A stretch of DNA of 64,000 bases from Streptomyces sp. NBC_01268 (lineage in GTDB: Bacteria; Actinomycetota; Actinomycetes; Streptomycetales; Streptomycetaceae): assembly GCF_036240795.1 (NCBI RefSeq), contig NZ_CP108454.1:5702001-5766000 (forward strand). The letters run 5' to 3'. Shown in pieces: positions 41,332 to 49,681 of the stretch (positions are counted from its first letter, which is position 1; the number at the start of each line of letters is the position of its first letter). The position numbers and the translations under genes are program-made. Under the pieces are notes generated by a model, which made no database searches, was not told where the DNA came from, and saw only the letters and a list, made by a program, of their open reading frames with translations.

Positions 41332-42470
41332 GCCGCCCGCACCCCCGCCGCCAGGGCGCCGGCCGCGCGGACCGCCTGCTCCTCGGTGGTGAAGCGGCCG
41401 AAGCCCACCCGGATGCTGCCCCGGATCCGCTCCGGCGGCAGCCCCATCGCGGTCAGCACATGGGACGGCTCCTGCGCCGAGCTGTTGCACGCCGAACCCG
41501 AGGAGACGGCGACCGCCGTGACCTCCAGGAGCAGCTGCTGCGCGTCCGCCTCCTCGAACGACAGGTTCACCGCGTGCGGCAGGAACCCGACGCCCGTACC
41601 GCTGTTGAGCGTGTGGGGCACGAGCTCGGCCAGCTCCGCGAGGAAGCGCCCGCGCAGCGCGGCCAGCCGGCCCGCCTCCCGGTCGCGGCCCGCCGCCAGC
41701 AGCTCCACCGCCCTGCCGAGACCGACGACGGCGGTCGTGTTCGGCGTCCCGGCCCGCAGGCCGCGCTCCTGCCCACCGCCGTGCAGCAGCGGCACCAGCG
41801 GAGCCCGGTCCGACAGGTCGTTGGCGACGTACAGGACGCCGATGCCCTTCGGGCCGTAGATCTTGTGCCCGGAGAAGGTCAGCAGGTCGACGCCCAGCTC
41901 CCGCACGTCCACCGGAAGGGTGCCCACGCCCTGGGTGGCGTCGCAGTGCAGCGGCACCCCGGCCGCCCGGGTCAGCTCCGCGATCCGGGCCACCGGCTGG
42001 ATCGTGGAGACCTCGTTGTTGGCGAGCATCACCGACACCAGCGCCGTCTCCGGCCGCAGCGCCGCCGCCACCCGCGCCGGGTCCACCCGGCCCTCGGCGT
42101 CGACCGGCAGCACGGTCACCTCGTGGCCCGCCGCGCGCAGCGAACGACAGCTGTCCAGCACGGACTTGTGCTCCACCGCCGTCGTCACCACGTGCCGGGC
42201 CCGGCCGCCGGGACCCCGCCCGACGACGCCCTTGACGGCGAGGTTGTTGCCCTCGGTGGCACCCGAGGTGAAGTAGACCTCGCTGCGCGCCGCCCCGATG
42301 AACCGGGCCACGGTGCCGCGCGCCCGCTCGATCTCGCGGAAGGCCCGGAGGCCGGCCGCGTGCGGGCTCGACGGGTTGGCGAAGCACTCCGTGGCCGCGG
42401 TGTGCATCGCGTCGGCGACCGCCGGGTCCATCGGGGTGGTCGCCTGGTGGTCGAGATAGATCGTCGCCAT
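41310..42470 (-). CDS. Cysteine desulfurase (NifS/IscS type), stand-alone paralogue
   Basis: The 386-residue fold-type I PLP enzyme removes sulfur from cysteine to make a protein persulfide. Signatures are YLDHQATTPMDP at the N-terminus, FTSGATEGNNLAVKG, the Schiff-base Lys203 in TFSGHKIYGPKG, and the persulfide Cys328 in SSGSACNSSAQEPSHVL. It is the class I (long-loop) form. No scaffold (IscU/SufU) or tRNA thiolase is adjacent. Instead the start lies 12 bases after the stop of an unrecognised Cys-containing protein, which probably shares its transcript and may be its sulfur acceptor (inference). Confidence 0.93.
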   Translation of the reverse strand: MATIYLDHQATTPMDPAVADAMHTAATECFANPSSPHAAGLRAFREIERARGTVARFIGAARSEVYFTSGATEGNNLAVKGVVGRGPGGRARHVVTTAVEHKSVLDSCRSLRAAGHEVTVLPVDAEGRVDPARVAAALRPETALVSVMLANNEVSTIQPVARIAELTRAAGVPLHCDATQGVGTLPVDVRELGVDLLTFSGHKIYGPKGIGVLYVANDLSDRAPLVPLLHGGGQERGLRAGTPNTTAVVGLGRAVELLAAGRDREAGRLAALRGRFLAELAELVPHTLNSGTGVGFLPHAVNLSFEEADAQQLLLEVTAVAVSSGSACNSSAQEPSHVLTAMGLPPERIRGSIRVGFGRFTTEEQAVRAAGALAAGVRAAQPVRTA

Positions 42471-42482
42471 GTCGCGCTCTCC

Positions 42483-43250
42483 TCAGAAGTCGTACGCGGT
42501 GTAGGTCAGGGCGATCGGGTCGGCGCACTCCGCGTCGGCGAAGACCAGCGTGATCTCCTCCTCGGAGCTGCCCAGGGTGCGCAGGTAGATCTCGGCGCCC
42601 TTGGTCACCTTGTCGCGGTCGGCCAGGGAGTTGATGTCGACGACGTGGCGGCGGGGGCAGTCGGGGAAGGCCCGCAGCCGGGCGAAGTAGCGGGCGAAGT
42701 ACTCGGCGACGATCAGCGGGCAGCGCGGCACGACGTGGGCGTCCTTGACCACGCCGGCGAGGACCTTCGCGTAGCTCCGGGAGCGGAAGAGGATCTCGTC
42801 GCCCTCGCGGGAGAACGGCGGTTGGAGCTCGGTCCCCCGCGCGGCGTGTTTCATCGCGCGGGCGGCCCGGTTGCGCAGGGTCCGCTCGCGGGTGACGGAG
42901 TAGGAGACCCCGGCCGCGGCCGCCGCGGCGTCGAGCGGGGCGAGATCGAGCGCCTCGGGGGCGGACGAGCCCGGAGCCGGGACCGTGCAGACGTCGGTGG
43001 AACAGGACGTGCCGAGGTCGTTGACGATGACGTCGTAGAGGACCTTGTTGCCCCGGTGCAGCCTGCGGGCCACCGCGCCCGTCTCCAGGGCGAGGTCGAA
43101 GGAGTTCCGCGAGAAGGCGCCGATCCCGGCGGCGGTCTCGAAGTAGCCGCCGGCGACGAGCACGGCCGAACGCGTGGTGCGGGAGACGGTCTCCAGGAGG
43201 GGCGCGACGCGGGCGGCGCGCTCGGTGCTCAGGGTGGTGGTGGGGCTCAT
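42483..43250 (-). CDS. Unrecognised protein paired with a cysteine desulfurase
   Basis: This 255-residue soluble protein starts at the ATG at 43250 (MSPTTTLSTERAARV); no signal peptide or membrane segment. I do not recognise a family. It has five cysteines: two close together in GTSCSTDVC (about residues 83-89) and single ones in PRCP, PDCP and AECADP. A conserved-looking C-terminal part, RRHVVDINSLADRDKVTKGAEIYLRTLGSSEEEITLVFADAECADP, is predicted alpha/beta. The gene sits between an EamA transporter and a cysteine desulfurase on the same strand, with 88 and 12 bases of spacing. A role in sulfur transfer is only inferred from this. Confidence 0.75.
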   Translation of the reverse strand: MSPTTTLSTERAARVAPLLETVSRTTRSAVLVAGGYFETAAGIGAFSRNSFDLALETGAVARRLHRGNKVLYDVIVNDLGTSCSTDVCTVPAPGSSAPEALDLAPLDAAAAAAGVSYSVTRERTLRNRAARAMKHAARGTELQPPFSREGDEILFRSRSYAKVLAGVVKDAHVVPRCPLIVAEYFARYFARLRAFPDCPRRHVVDINSLADRDKVTKGAEIYLRTLGSSEEEITLVFADAECADPIALTYTAYDF

Positions 43251-43338
43251 GTCTGGTGCACTCCGTTCTGCTTCGGGGAAGTTCGATCGGACGGTGCTGC
43301 GCACGTGCCGGGTACGGGGTCGGGGTCCGGGCGGGGGG

Positions 43339-44319
43339 TCAGGGCCGGGCGCGGGGCCGCCGGGCCGGGGCGCGGCCGGGGCCGGGCACCGGACCGCAGT
43401 CGCGGGCGGGGCCGGAGGCGCGGGCGGCGCCCGGATCGGGGCCGGTGTCGGTCCCGGGGGCCTTCGTGCTGTGCGCCGCGCCCACGCCCGTACCGATCGC
43501 CGCGCCCACCACGCAGAGCACGGCGGCCCACTGGAGCGGCGAGAGGCGTTCGCCGAGCAGGGCCAGGCCCACCAGGGCGGCGATGACCGGTTCGACGGTG
43601 GAGAGCACCGCGAACACCCGGGGCGGCAGCCGGCGCAGGGCGGCGAACTCCAGCGAGAACGGGACCACCGTGGTCAGCACGGCCACCGTGAGCGCCGCGG
43701 CCAGGACGCCCGGTTCGGTGAGTACGGCGAGCGGCGGAAGCCCGAGGGTGGGGGCGGCCGGCAGGGCGAGCACGGCGGCCACGCTCAGGCCGAGGGCGAG
43801 TCCCGCGCCGCCCGGGACGGCCCGCCCGACCCGGGCGCCGAGCAGGATGTAGCCGGTCAGGGCCGCACCGGTGAGCAGGGCGGCGGCGAGCCCGACCGGG
43901 TCGTCGAGGCCCCGCGTGCCGCCGAGGACGAGCAGTCCGGCTGCCGCGAGCAGCACCCAGAGCCGGTCCAGGGCCCGTCGGGAGGTCAGCGCGGCGAGCA
44001 GCAGCGGCCCGCTGAACTCCAGGGTGACGACCACGCCCAGCGGGAGCCGGGAGGTCGCCTCGTAGAACGCGAACTGCATGACGGTGAAGACCGCCCCGTA
44101 CGGCAGCAACAGCCGCCACCGGGTGCGGAGCAGCCGTAACGCGGGCCGGGAGAACAGGCAGAGCAGCGCGGCGGAGAACAGCAGCCGGAGCAGGGTGGCC
44201 CCGGCCGGGCCGGTCTGCTCGAAGAGCGTCTTGGCGAAGGCGGAGCCGAACTGCAGGCTGATCATGCCCGCCAGCAGCAGAAGCGGCGCGGGGGCGGCTC
44301 TCGGGTCGTGGCGACGCAT
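43339..44319 (-). CDS. EamA/DMT-family transporter
   Basis: The 326-residue protein has ten hydrophobic segments in two five-helix EamA repeats (for example FGSAFAKTLFEQTGPAGATLLRLLFSAALL and VFAVLSTVEPVIAALVGLALLGERLSPLQWAAVLCVVGAAIG), as in RhtA/threonine- and cysteine-metabolite exporters. The C-terminal 40 residues are a Gly/Pro/Arg-rich tail. I start at the ATG at 44319; the frame running to 44925 overlaps fadB and is spurious. No ribosome site is visible, and a TATACA box at 44330-44335 next to a palindrome suggests a leaderless transcript. It is first of three same-strand genes. Confidence 0.88.
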   Translation of the reverse strand: MRRHDPRAAPAPLLLLAGMISLQFGSAFAKTLFEQTGPAGATLLRLLFSAALLCLFSRPALRLLRTRWRLLLPYGAVFTVMQFAFYEATSRLPLGVVVTLEFSGPLLLAALTSRRALDRLWVLLAAAGLLVLGGTRGLDDPVGLAAALLTGAALTGYILLGARVGRAVPGGAGLALGLSVAAVLALPAAPTLGLPPLAVLTEPGVLAAALTVAVLTTVVPFSLEFAALRRLPPRVFAVLSTVEPVIAALVGLALLGERLSPLQWAAVLCVVGAAIGTGVGAAHSTKAPGTDTGPDPGAARASGPARDCGPVPGPGRAPARRPRARP

Positions 44320-44331
44320 GACAGGGGAGTG

Positions 44332-44350
44332 TATACCCCCCAGGGGTATA
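44332..44350 (-). promoter_or_regulatory. CsoR-like palindromic operator before the EamA gene
   Basis: TATACCCC (44332-44339) and GGGGTATA (44343-44350) form a perfect 8-base inverted repeat with a 3-base centre. The A/T flank plus C/G tract pattern is the one described for CsoR/RcnR-family (copper, nickel/cobalt or persulfide) repressors. It overlaps the presumed -10 box (TATACA, 44335 to 44330) of the EamA unit. No CsoR gene is in the window. Confidence 0.65.
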
Positions 44351-44503
44351 GCGCGAGGCGCGGCGGCCCGCCGGCGGGGTGTCGCGAGTGTGACGTCCGT
44401 CAAACCGGGCGTGACGCGCATTACTTCACGGTCACTTGGCGCCCCGGGCCCGCTAATCTCCGCCGAAGAGCCAGAAGTGAACAGTTGTTGAGGGCATAGA
44501 GGG

Positions 44504-45361
44504 GTGGAAGACGTGGCCAGGAAGCTCGCCGTCATCGGGGCCGGACTCATGGGGTCCGGTATCGCGCAGGTCTCGGCCCAGGCGGGCTGGGACGTCGTCC
44601 TGCGGGACGTCACCGACGCCGCGCTGACCCGGGGCACCGACACCATCAAGGCCTCGTACGACCGCTTCGTCGCCAAGGGCAAGCTGGACGCCGCCGACGC
44701 CGAGGCCGCCCTCGGGCGGATCACCGCGACCACCGAGCTCGAAGCCGTCGCCGACGCCGACATCGTCGTCGAGGCCGTCTTCGAGAAGCTGGAGGTCAAG
44801 CACGAGATCTTCCGCGCCCTCGACAAGGTCGCCAAGGACGGCGCCGTGCTCGCCTCCAACACCTCCGCCATCCCGATCACCAAGATCGCCGCGGTGACGG
44901 AGCGCCCGGAGGCCGTCGTCGGCACCCACTTCTTCTCGCCGGTCCCGATGATGCAGCTCTGCGAGCTGGTCCGCGGCTACAAGACGAGCGACGCCACCCT
45001 CGCCACCGCGCGGGAGTTCGCCGAGTCCGTCGGCAAGACCTGCATCGTCGTCAACCGCGACGTCGCCGGCTTCGTCACCACCCGTCTCATCTCGGCGCTC
45101 GTCGTCGAGGCCGCCAAGCTGTACGAGTCGGGCGTGGCCACCGCCGAGGACATCGACATCGCCTGCAAGCTGGGCTTCGGGCACGCGATGGGACCGCTCA
45201 CCACCACCGACCTCACCGGCGTCGACATCCTCGTCAACGCCACCAGCAACATCTACACCGAGACCCAGGACGAGAAGTTCGCCCCGCCGGAGCTGATGCG
45301 CCGGATGGTGGACGCGGGTGACATCGGGCGCAAGAGCGGGCAGGGCTTCTACACGTACTGA
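44504..45361 (+). CDS. 3-hydroxybutyryl-CoA / 3-hydroxyacyl-CoA dehydrogenase
   Basis: The 285-residue enzyme oxidises or forms 3-hydroxyacyl-CoA with NAD(P). The dinucleotide loop is VIGAGLMGSGIAQVSAQAG near residues 9-27. The catalytic Ser/His/Glu set lies in SNTSAIPITKIA, GTHFFSPVPMMQLCELVRG and the following helix (NRDVAGFVTTRLI). The C-terminal dimer domain ends in GRKSGQGFYTY. GTG at 44504 is used; GTG at 44513 (VARKLAV) is an alternative. A thiolase at 61.9 kb could supply acetoacetyl-CoA, but the genes are not linked. Confidence 0.92.
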   Translation: MEDVARKLAVIGAGLMGSGIAQVSAQAGWDVVLRDVTDAALTRGTDTIKASYDRFVAKGKLDAADAEAALGRITATTELEAVADADIVVEAVFEKLEVKHEIFRALDKVAKDGAVLASNTSAIPITKIAAVTERPEAVVGTHFFSPVPMMQLCELVRGYKTSDATLATAREFAESVGKTCIVVNRDVAGFVTTRLISALVVEAAKLYESGVATAEDIDIACKLGFGHAMGPLTTTDLTGVDILVNATSNIYTETQDEKFAPPELMRRMVDAGDIGRKSGQGFYTY

Positions 45362-45534
45362 TGCCGCACGGGGGTCGGTACGGAGTCCGCACAGGGGTCC
45401 GACCGCCCCCCGCGCCATCGCCCCCAGGGGTGAATTTCGATATCGGTTCGCTTACAAGGCGCAACGCTTCTGCCGATGCGGCAGTCAGTCGTTGCGAAGA
45501 CGGGCACACGACGGAGCACTCTCGGGGAGCGCAT

Positions 45535-45858
45535 ATGCACATCAGGGGCGACCACGTCGAGCTGGTCGTCGGGGGCCGCCTCGACGTCCGCAGCGCGGCG
45601 GACGCCCGTACGGTCCTGCACTCGGCGGTCGACGACGGAGTCGGCGACCTCGTGCTCGACCTGACCGGCCTCGACTCCTGGGACGCCACCGGGCTCGGGG
45701 TCATCATGGGCGCCCACCGCAGAGCCGGCCGCTGCGGCCGCCGACTGGTGCTGCGCGGGGTGCCGCCCCAGATGCAGCGCCTCCTCGTGGCCACCCGGCT
45801 GCACCGCATCCTCGCCATCGAGGGCGGCCTCGCCGCGGAGTCGCTGCCGCGCGTCTGA
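45535..45858 (+). CDS. STAS-domain protein (anti-sigma factor antagonist family)
   Basis: The 107-residue single STAS domain starts at the ATG at 45535, after GGGGAGC. The normal phospho-switch loop D-S-x-G-L reads SWDATGLGVIMGAHR: the regulatory Ser is replaced by an Asp-Ala-Thr arrangement, so phosphorylation, if any, would be on Thr. The rest (LVVGGRLDVRSAADARTVLHSAV ... LVLRGVPPQMQRLLVATRLHRILAIE) is typical of SpoIIAA-like partners of anti-sigma kinases. No anti-sigma factor lies next to it; the NTPase gene follows 196 bases downstream. Confidence 0.85.
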   Translation: MHIRGDHVELVVGGRLDVRSAADARTVLHSAVDDGVGDLVLDLTGLDSWDATGLGVIMGAHRRAGRCGRRLVLRGVPPQMQRLLVATRLHRILAIEGGLAAESLPRV

Positions 45859-46054
45859 CCCCGCGTCACCCGTGACAGGGTGCCCGTGGGGCACCCGCGC
45901 ACCTGTGAAGCTGTTGTGGAGACCAGGCGTCACGCTCAATCCTCACAAGACCGTGACGTCTTGGTCTCCACGGCACCCCGCCTGTTCCCGGAGCTCGGAC
46001 AACCGTCTAGGGTCGGCTCTCCTGCACATCGCCCGCCGCTTGGGAGCTTGGACC

Positions 46055-48676
46055 ATGGACCCGATCAACCGGGGACCCGAGGAGTACGGTCACGACACCG
46101 AGGGCGAGGACGCCCGCCCCGGACACGCCGCACTCGTGCCCGCGGCCACCACCCCCGCCCGGGTCCGCACGACCCGCGTCGTCGCCGGCGGCCTGCTGCT
46201 CACCGTCAACCCCGTCGACGGCAGCGAGATCGAGGTCTGCCCGCCCGGGGAACAGCCCCCGGCCCCCCGCCGCCGCACCGCCGAGGAGCGCGCCGAGGCC
46301 GCCCGCGCCGCCGCGCCCCCCGTACCGCCGGGCCCCGCGGCCGCCGCCCTGCCCCTGCTGGAACGGCAGGAACAGCGCGAGCTCCTGGTCGAACACCTCA
46401 GCCGCGGCCGCTCCGCCCGCCTCACCGGCCCCGCGGGCTCCGGCCGCAGCACCCTGCTCGCCGCCGTCGCCGCCGACTGCGCGGACATCGCCCCCGACGG
46501 CGTCGTCCACCTCTCCGGCCACCACCGCACCCCCACCGAGCTGCTGTACGAGCTCTTCCACACCGTCTTGTACGCGCCCGGATTCCGGCCCGACCGCGAG
46601 GAACTCCTCCTTGAGGTGCGCCGCATCGGCGCCATCGTCCTCGTCGACGACCTGGAGTTCGGCGGCTCCGCCCTCGACGACCTGCTCGCCGCCACCCCCG
46701 ACTGCGCCTTCCTCTTCGGCGCCGCCCCCGACGCCCCCGCCGCCTCTCCCGAGGCCGACCTCGAAGAGGTCGCGCTCACCGGACTCGGCCGCGCCGCCGC
46801 CGTCGAGCTCCTGGAGACCGCCGTCGGCCGCACCCTCACCGAGGAGGAGGCCAACTGGGCCGGCGACCTCTGGTTCGAGTCCGAGGGCCTGCCGCTCCGC
46901 TTCGTCCAGGCCGCCGCCCTGCTCCGGCAGCGCGACCGGCTCCGGGTCGCCCCCGCCGAGTTCGACGCCTTCGGCGCCCTGGAGGAGGCCTTCGGGCCCT
47001 CCGGCGCCCCCGTCGCCGCCGCCCCTGCCCCCGGGGACGCCGCCGACGACCCCGACGTCGAGGTGCGCGACATACCGCTGCCCAGCCTCGGCGAGGGCGC
47101 AGCCCCGGCCTCCCTGCTCGCCTCCCGGCTCAGCCGCGCCGCCCAGGACACCCTGCGCTTCGCCGTCGCCCTCGGCGGCGAGGTGCCGCACCAGGCCCAC
47201 CTCCCCGCCCTCGTCGGCGACACCCACGCCGACGCGGCCCTCGGCGAACTCATGGGCTGCGGACTGCTCTCCCCGGTCGGCTCCCGCTACCGCCTCGCCG
47301 CCGGAGTCCTCACCCAGCTCCTCGCCCAGGGGTACGAGGGGGACGCCGCCGACCGCGCCCACACCGTCGCCCAGCACTACGCCTGGTGGGCCGGACACCC
47401 CTCCGTCACCCCCGAGCGCGCCACCGCCGAGGCCGACGCGCTGCTCGCCGCCCTGGGCGCGCTCGTCCCCGGCGCCGCCGCCGAGCACACCGCGACCGCC
47501 GTACAGCTCGCCCGCGCCGCCGCGCCCGCCTTCGCCGCGGGCCTCCACTGGGGCGCCTGGGAGCGGGCCCTGCGCAGCGGCCAGGAAGCCGCCCGGCGGG
47601 CCGGCGAGGTGGCCGAAGAGGCCTACTTCCACCACGAGTTGGGCATCCTCGCGCTCTGCGCCGGCAGCCTCCAGCGGGCCCGCGCCGAACTGGAGGCCTC
47701 CATCGCCCTGCGCGGCGCCCTCGCCGACAAGCGCGGCACCGTCGCCGGCCGCCGCGCCCTCGCGCTCGTCGCCGACCTCACGGGCGAGTCCGCCCCGGTC
47801 GAGCCCGCTCCGCCCGCCGCGCCGGCCCCGTCGGCCCCGCCGGCCCGCCGTGACGGCCCGGCCTCGCCGCCCCGCGGCGTCCCGCTCGCGGCCAAGCCCG
47901 CCTTCCCCGCCCTCGCCGCGCCGAGCGACTTCTCCGACTTCCCGGCCTTCCCCGGCCCCGCGTCGGCCCCGCCGACGGCACCCACCGCCGTCGTCGGCCC
48001 GCTCGCCGCGTCCGCCGCGTTCCCGGCCTTCCCCGACGACGCCCCCACCGTCCTCACCCCCGCGGACCGGGCGCAGGACCAGGGCCGGCCCGGGCTGCGC
48101 AAGGGCATCGTCGCCGGCGCCCGCCGCAACCTGGCCGCGGTCGGCGCGGGCGCCCTGCTCGTCGCCGTCCTCGGCACGGTCGTCACCATCGGCGCCACCT
48201 CCGGCAACGACGAGCACCCCGCCAACGACCGGGTCACCTCCGACAGCACCGCCGACCAGGGCGACGGCACCGGCGACGGCACCCCGGGCGACGACGAGCC
48301 CACCGAGGACTCGACCAGCCGCCCCTCGGACCCGGGCGCCCCGCAGCCCACCGGCACCGCCACCCCCGGCGGCACCGGCTCCCCGGGCACCCCGACGGCC
48401 CCCACCGGCTCCCCGTCCGCGACCGGCAGCGCCACTCCGAGCGACCCGGCGGCCACGACGACGGCGCCGCCGAAGCCCACGCTGTCGCCGACGAGGACCA
48501 CCTCCCCGTCCACGAAGCCGCCGGTCACCCCGTCGACGACGCCGCCCACGACTCCGCCGACGACGCCGCCGACCACCGCCCCGACGACGACGCCGCCCAC
48601 GGAGAACCCCAGCGGCTCCGCCTCCGCCTCCCGCTCCGAGTCCGCCCCCGCGGAAACGGGCGGGAACCCGGTCTGA
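46055..48676 (+). CDS. Membrane-anchored STAND-like NTPase with extracellular Thr/Pro stalk
   Basis: The 873-residue protein starts at the ATG at 46055 (MDPINRGPEEYG). Residues about 100-350 form an AAA/STAND-type ATPase: P-loop LTGPAGSGRSTL at 123-134 and Walker B IGAIVLVDDLEFGG. A winged-helix-like region and a TPR-like helical region follow (about 480-590). After a Pro/Ala linker comes a single membrane helix (NLAAVGAGALLVAVLGTVVTIGA, about 692-714), then a 160-residue Thr/Pro/Ser-rich stretch that would be outside the cell. This is how a cytoplasmic switch could be tied to the wall. Annotated elsewhere only as an ATP/GTP-binding protein; function unknown. Confidence 0.8.
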   Translation: MDPINRGPEEYGHDTEGEDARPGHAALVPAATTPARVRTTRVVAGGLLLTVNPVDGSEIEVCPPGEQPPAPRRRTAEERAEAARAAAPPVPPGPAAAALPLLERQEQRELLVEHLSRGRSARLTGPAGSGRSTLLAAVAADCADIAPDGVVHLSGHHRTPTELLYELFHTVLYAPGFRPDREELLLEVRRIGAIVLVDDLEFGGSALDDLLAATPDCAFLFGAAPDAPAASPEADLEEVALTGLGRAAAVELLETAVGRTLTEEEANWAGDLWFESEGLPLRFVQAAALLRQRDRLRVAPAEFDAFGALEEAFGPSGAPVAAAPAPGDAADDPDVEVRDIPLPSLGEGAAPASLLASRLSRAAQDTLRFAVALGGEVPHQAHLPALVGDTHADAALGELMGCGLLSPVGSRYRLAAGVLTQLLAQGYEGDAADRAHTVAQHYAWWAGHPSVTPERATAEADALLAALGALVPGAAAEHTATAVQLARAAAPAFAAGLHWGAWERALRSGQEAARRAGEVAEEAYFHHELGILALCAGSLQRARAELEASIALRGALADKRGTVAGRRALALVADLTGESAPVEPAPPAAPAPSAPPARRDGPASPPRGVPLAAKPAFPALAAPSDFSDFPAFPGPASAPPTAPTAVVGPLAASAAFPAFPDDAPTVLTPADRAQDQGRPGLRKGIVAGARRNLAAVGAGALLVAVLGTVVTIGATSGNDEHPANDRVTSDSTADQGDGTGDGTPGDDEPTEDSTSRPSDPGAPQPTGTATPGGTGSPGTPTAPTGSPSATGSATPSDPAATTTAPPKPTLSPTRTTSPSTKPPVTPSTTPPTTPPTTPPTTAPTTTPPTENPSGSASASRSESAPAETGGNPV

Positions 48677-48716
48677 TCCGCGGGCCCCGCGGACTGCGCG
48701 GACCCCGAGAAGGACG

Positions 48717-48748
48717 AAGGCCCGGATGCCGTGGGGCATCCGGGCCTT
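48717..48748. terminator. Bidirectional terminator between the NTPase gene and nucS
   Basis: A perfect 14-base-pair stem (48717-48730 with 48735-48748) closes a GTGG loop between two converging genes. Confidence 0.85.
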
Positions 48749-48770
48749 TCTCGTACCTGCGTGCGTACGG

Positions 48771-49442
48771 TCAGAACAGACGCAGCTTGTCGTCCTCGAT
48801 GCCGCGCAGCGCGTCGTAGTCGAGCACCACGCAGTCGATGCCGCGGTCGTTGGCGAGCACGCGGGCCTGCGGCTTGATCTCCTGGGCGGCGAAGATGCCC
48901 TTGACCGGCGCCAGGTGCGGGTCGCGGTTGAGCAGCTCCAGGTAGCGGGTCAGCTGCTCGACGCCGTCGATCTCGCCGCGCCGCTTGATCTCCACCGCGA
49001 CCGTCGCGCCGTCGGAGTCGCGGCACAGGATGTCCACCGGGCCGATCGCCGTCGGGTACTCGCGCCGGACCAGGGTCCATCCCTCGCCCAGGGTCTCGAT
49101 GCGGTCCGCGAGCAGCTCCTGGAGGTGCGCCTCGACGCCGTCCTTGATCAGACCGGGGTCGACACCGAGCTCGTGCGAGGAGTCGTGGAGGATCTCCTCC
49201 ATCGTGATGATCAGTTTCTCGCCCGCTTTGTTGATCACGGTCCAGATGCCCGCCTCACCGTCGGCACCCTCCTTCAGGGTGCACGGCGGCGACATCCAGT
49301 TGAGCGGTTTGTACGCGCGGTCGTCCGCGTGGATGGAGACGCTGCCGTCTGCCTTGACCAGGATCAGACGGGGCGCGGAGGGCAGGTGGGCGGTGAGCCG
49401 GCCGGCGTAGTCCACGGAACAGCGGGCAATGACGAGACGCAT
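48771..49442 (-). CDS. nucS: Mismatch-specific endonuclease NucS/EndoMS
   Basis: The 223-residue nuclease is the key enzyme of the MutS/MutL-independent mismatch repair of Actinobacteria. The start is the ATG at 49442 ([16 protein letters not shown]). The N-terminal half is the DNA-binding/dimerisation domain ([15 protein letters not shown]). The C-terminal half is a RecB-like nuclease with the catalytic residues in GPVDILCRD and VAVEIKRRG. Both key motifs are intact, so it should be active. The gene faces away from the SCO5389-family gene; the intergenic region 49443-49681 holds their promoters. Confidence 0.95.
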   Translation of the reverse strand: MRLVIARCSVDYAGRLTAHLPSAPRLILVKADGSVSIHADDRAYKPLNWMSPPCTLKEGADGEAGIWTVINKAGEKLIITMEEILHDSSHELGVDPGLIKDGVEAHLQELLADRIETLGEGWTLVRREYPTAIGPVDILCRDSDGATVAVEIKRRGEIDGVEQLTRYLELLNRDPHLAPVKGIFAAQEIKPQARVLANDRGIDCVVLDYDALRGIEDDKLRLF

Positions 49443-49681
49443 GGTCCGCAACGCTACAAGACGGACGCCTTCCGGCGCGATTCGGGCCGTAACGCCCGCC
49501 CGGCGCACGCCCAACGACCGTCACTTATTGGCCGGTTGTGTGCCCAATCTCCTGGTGCGGGCAGACCGGCGCGCTTACCGTGGAAGACAGGAGGTCGTCG
49601 CCCGTGCACGCTGCGTGCGCGTCGCCGGCCTCTGCCCCTGCCCGCAAGACCCCGCCCGTCGGGGTCGCGAGAGGAGAACCC

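Noticed and set aside
45362..45534. A gene in the fadB to STAS gap (frame open from 45361)
   Set aside because: The frame begins inside the fadB stop region without a ribosome site; the STAS domain starts at 45535 after GGGGAG.
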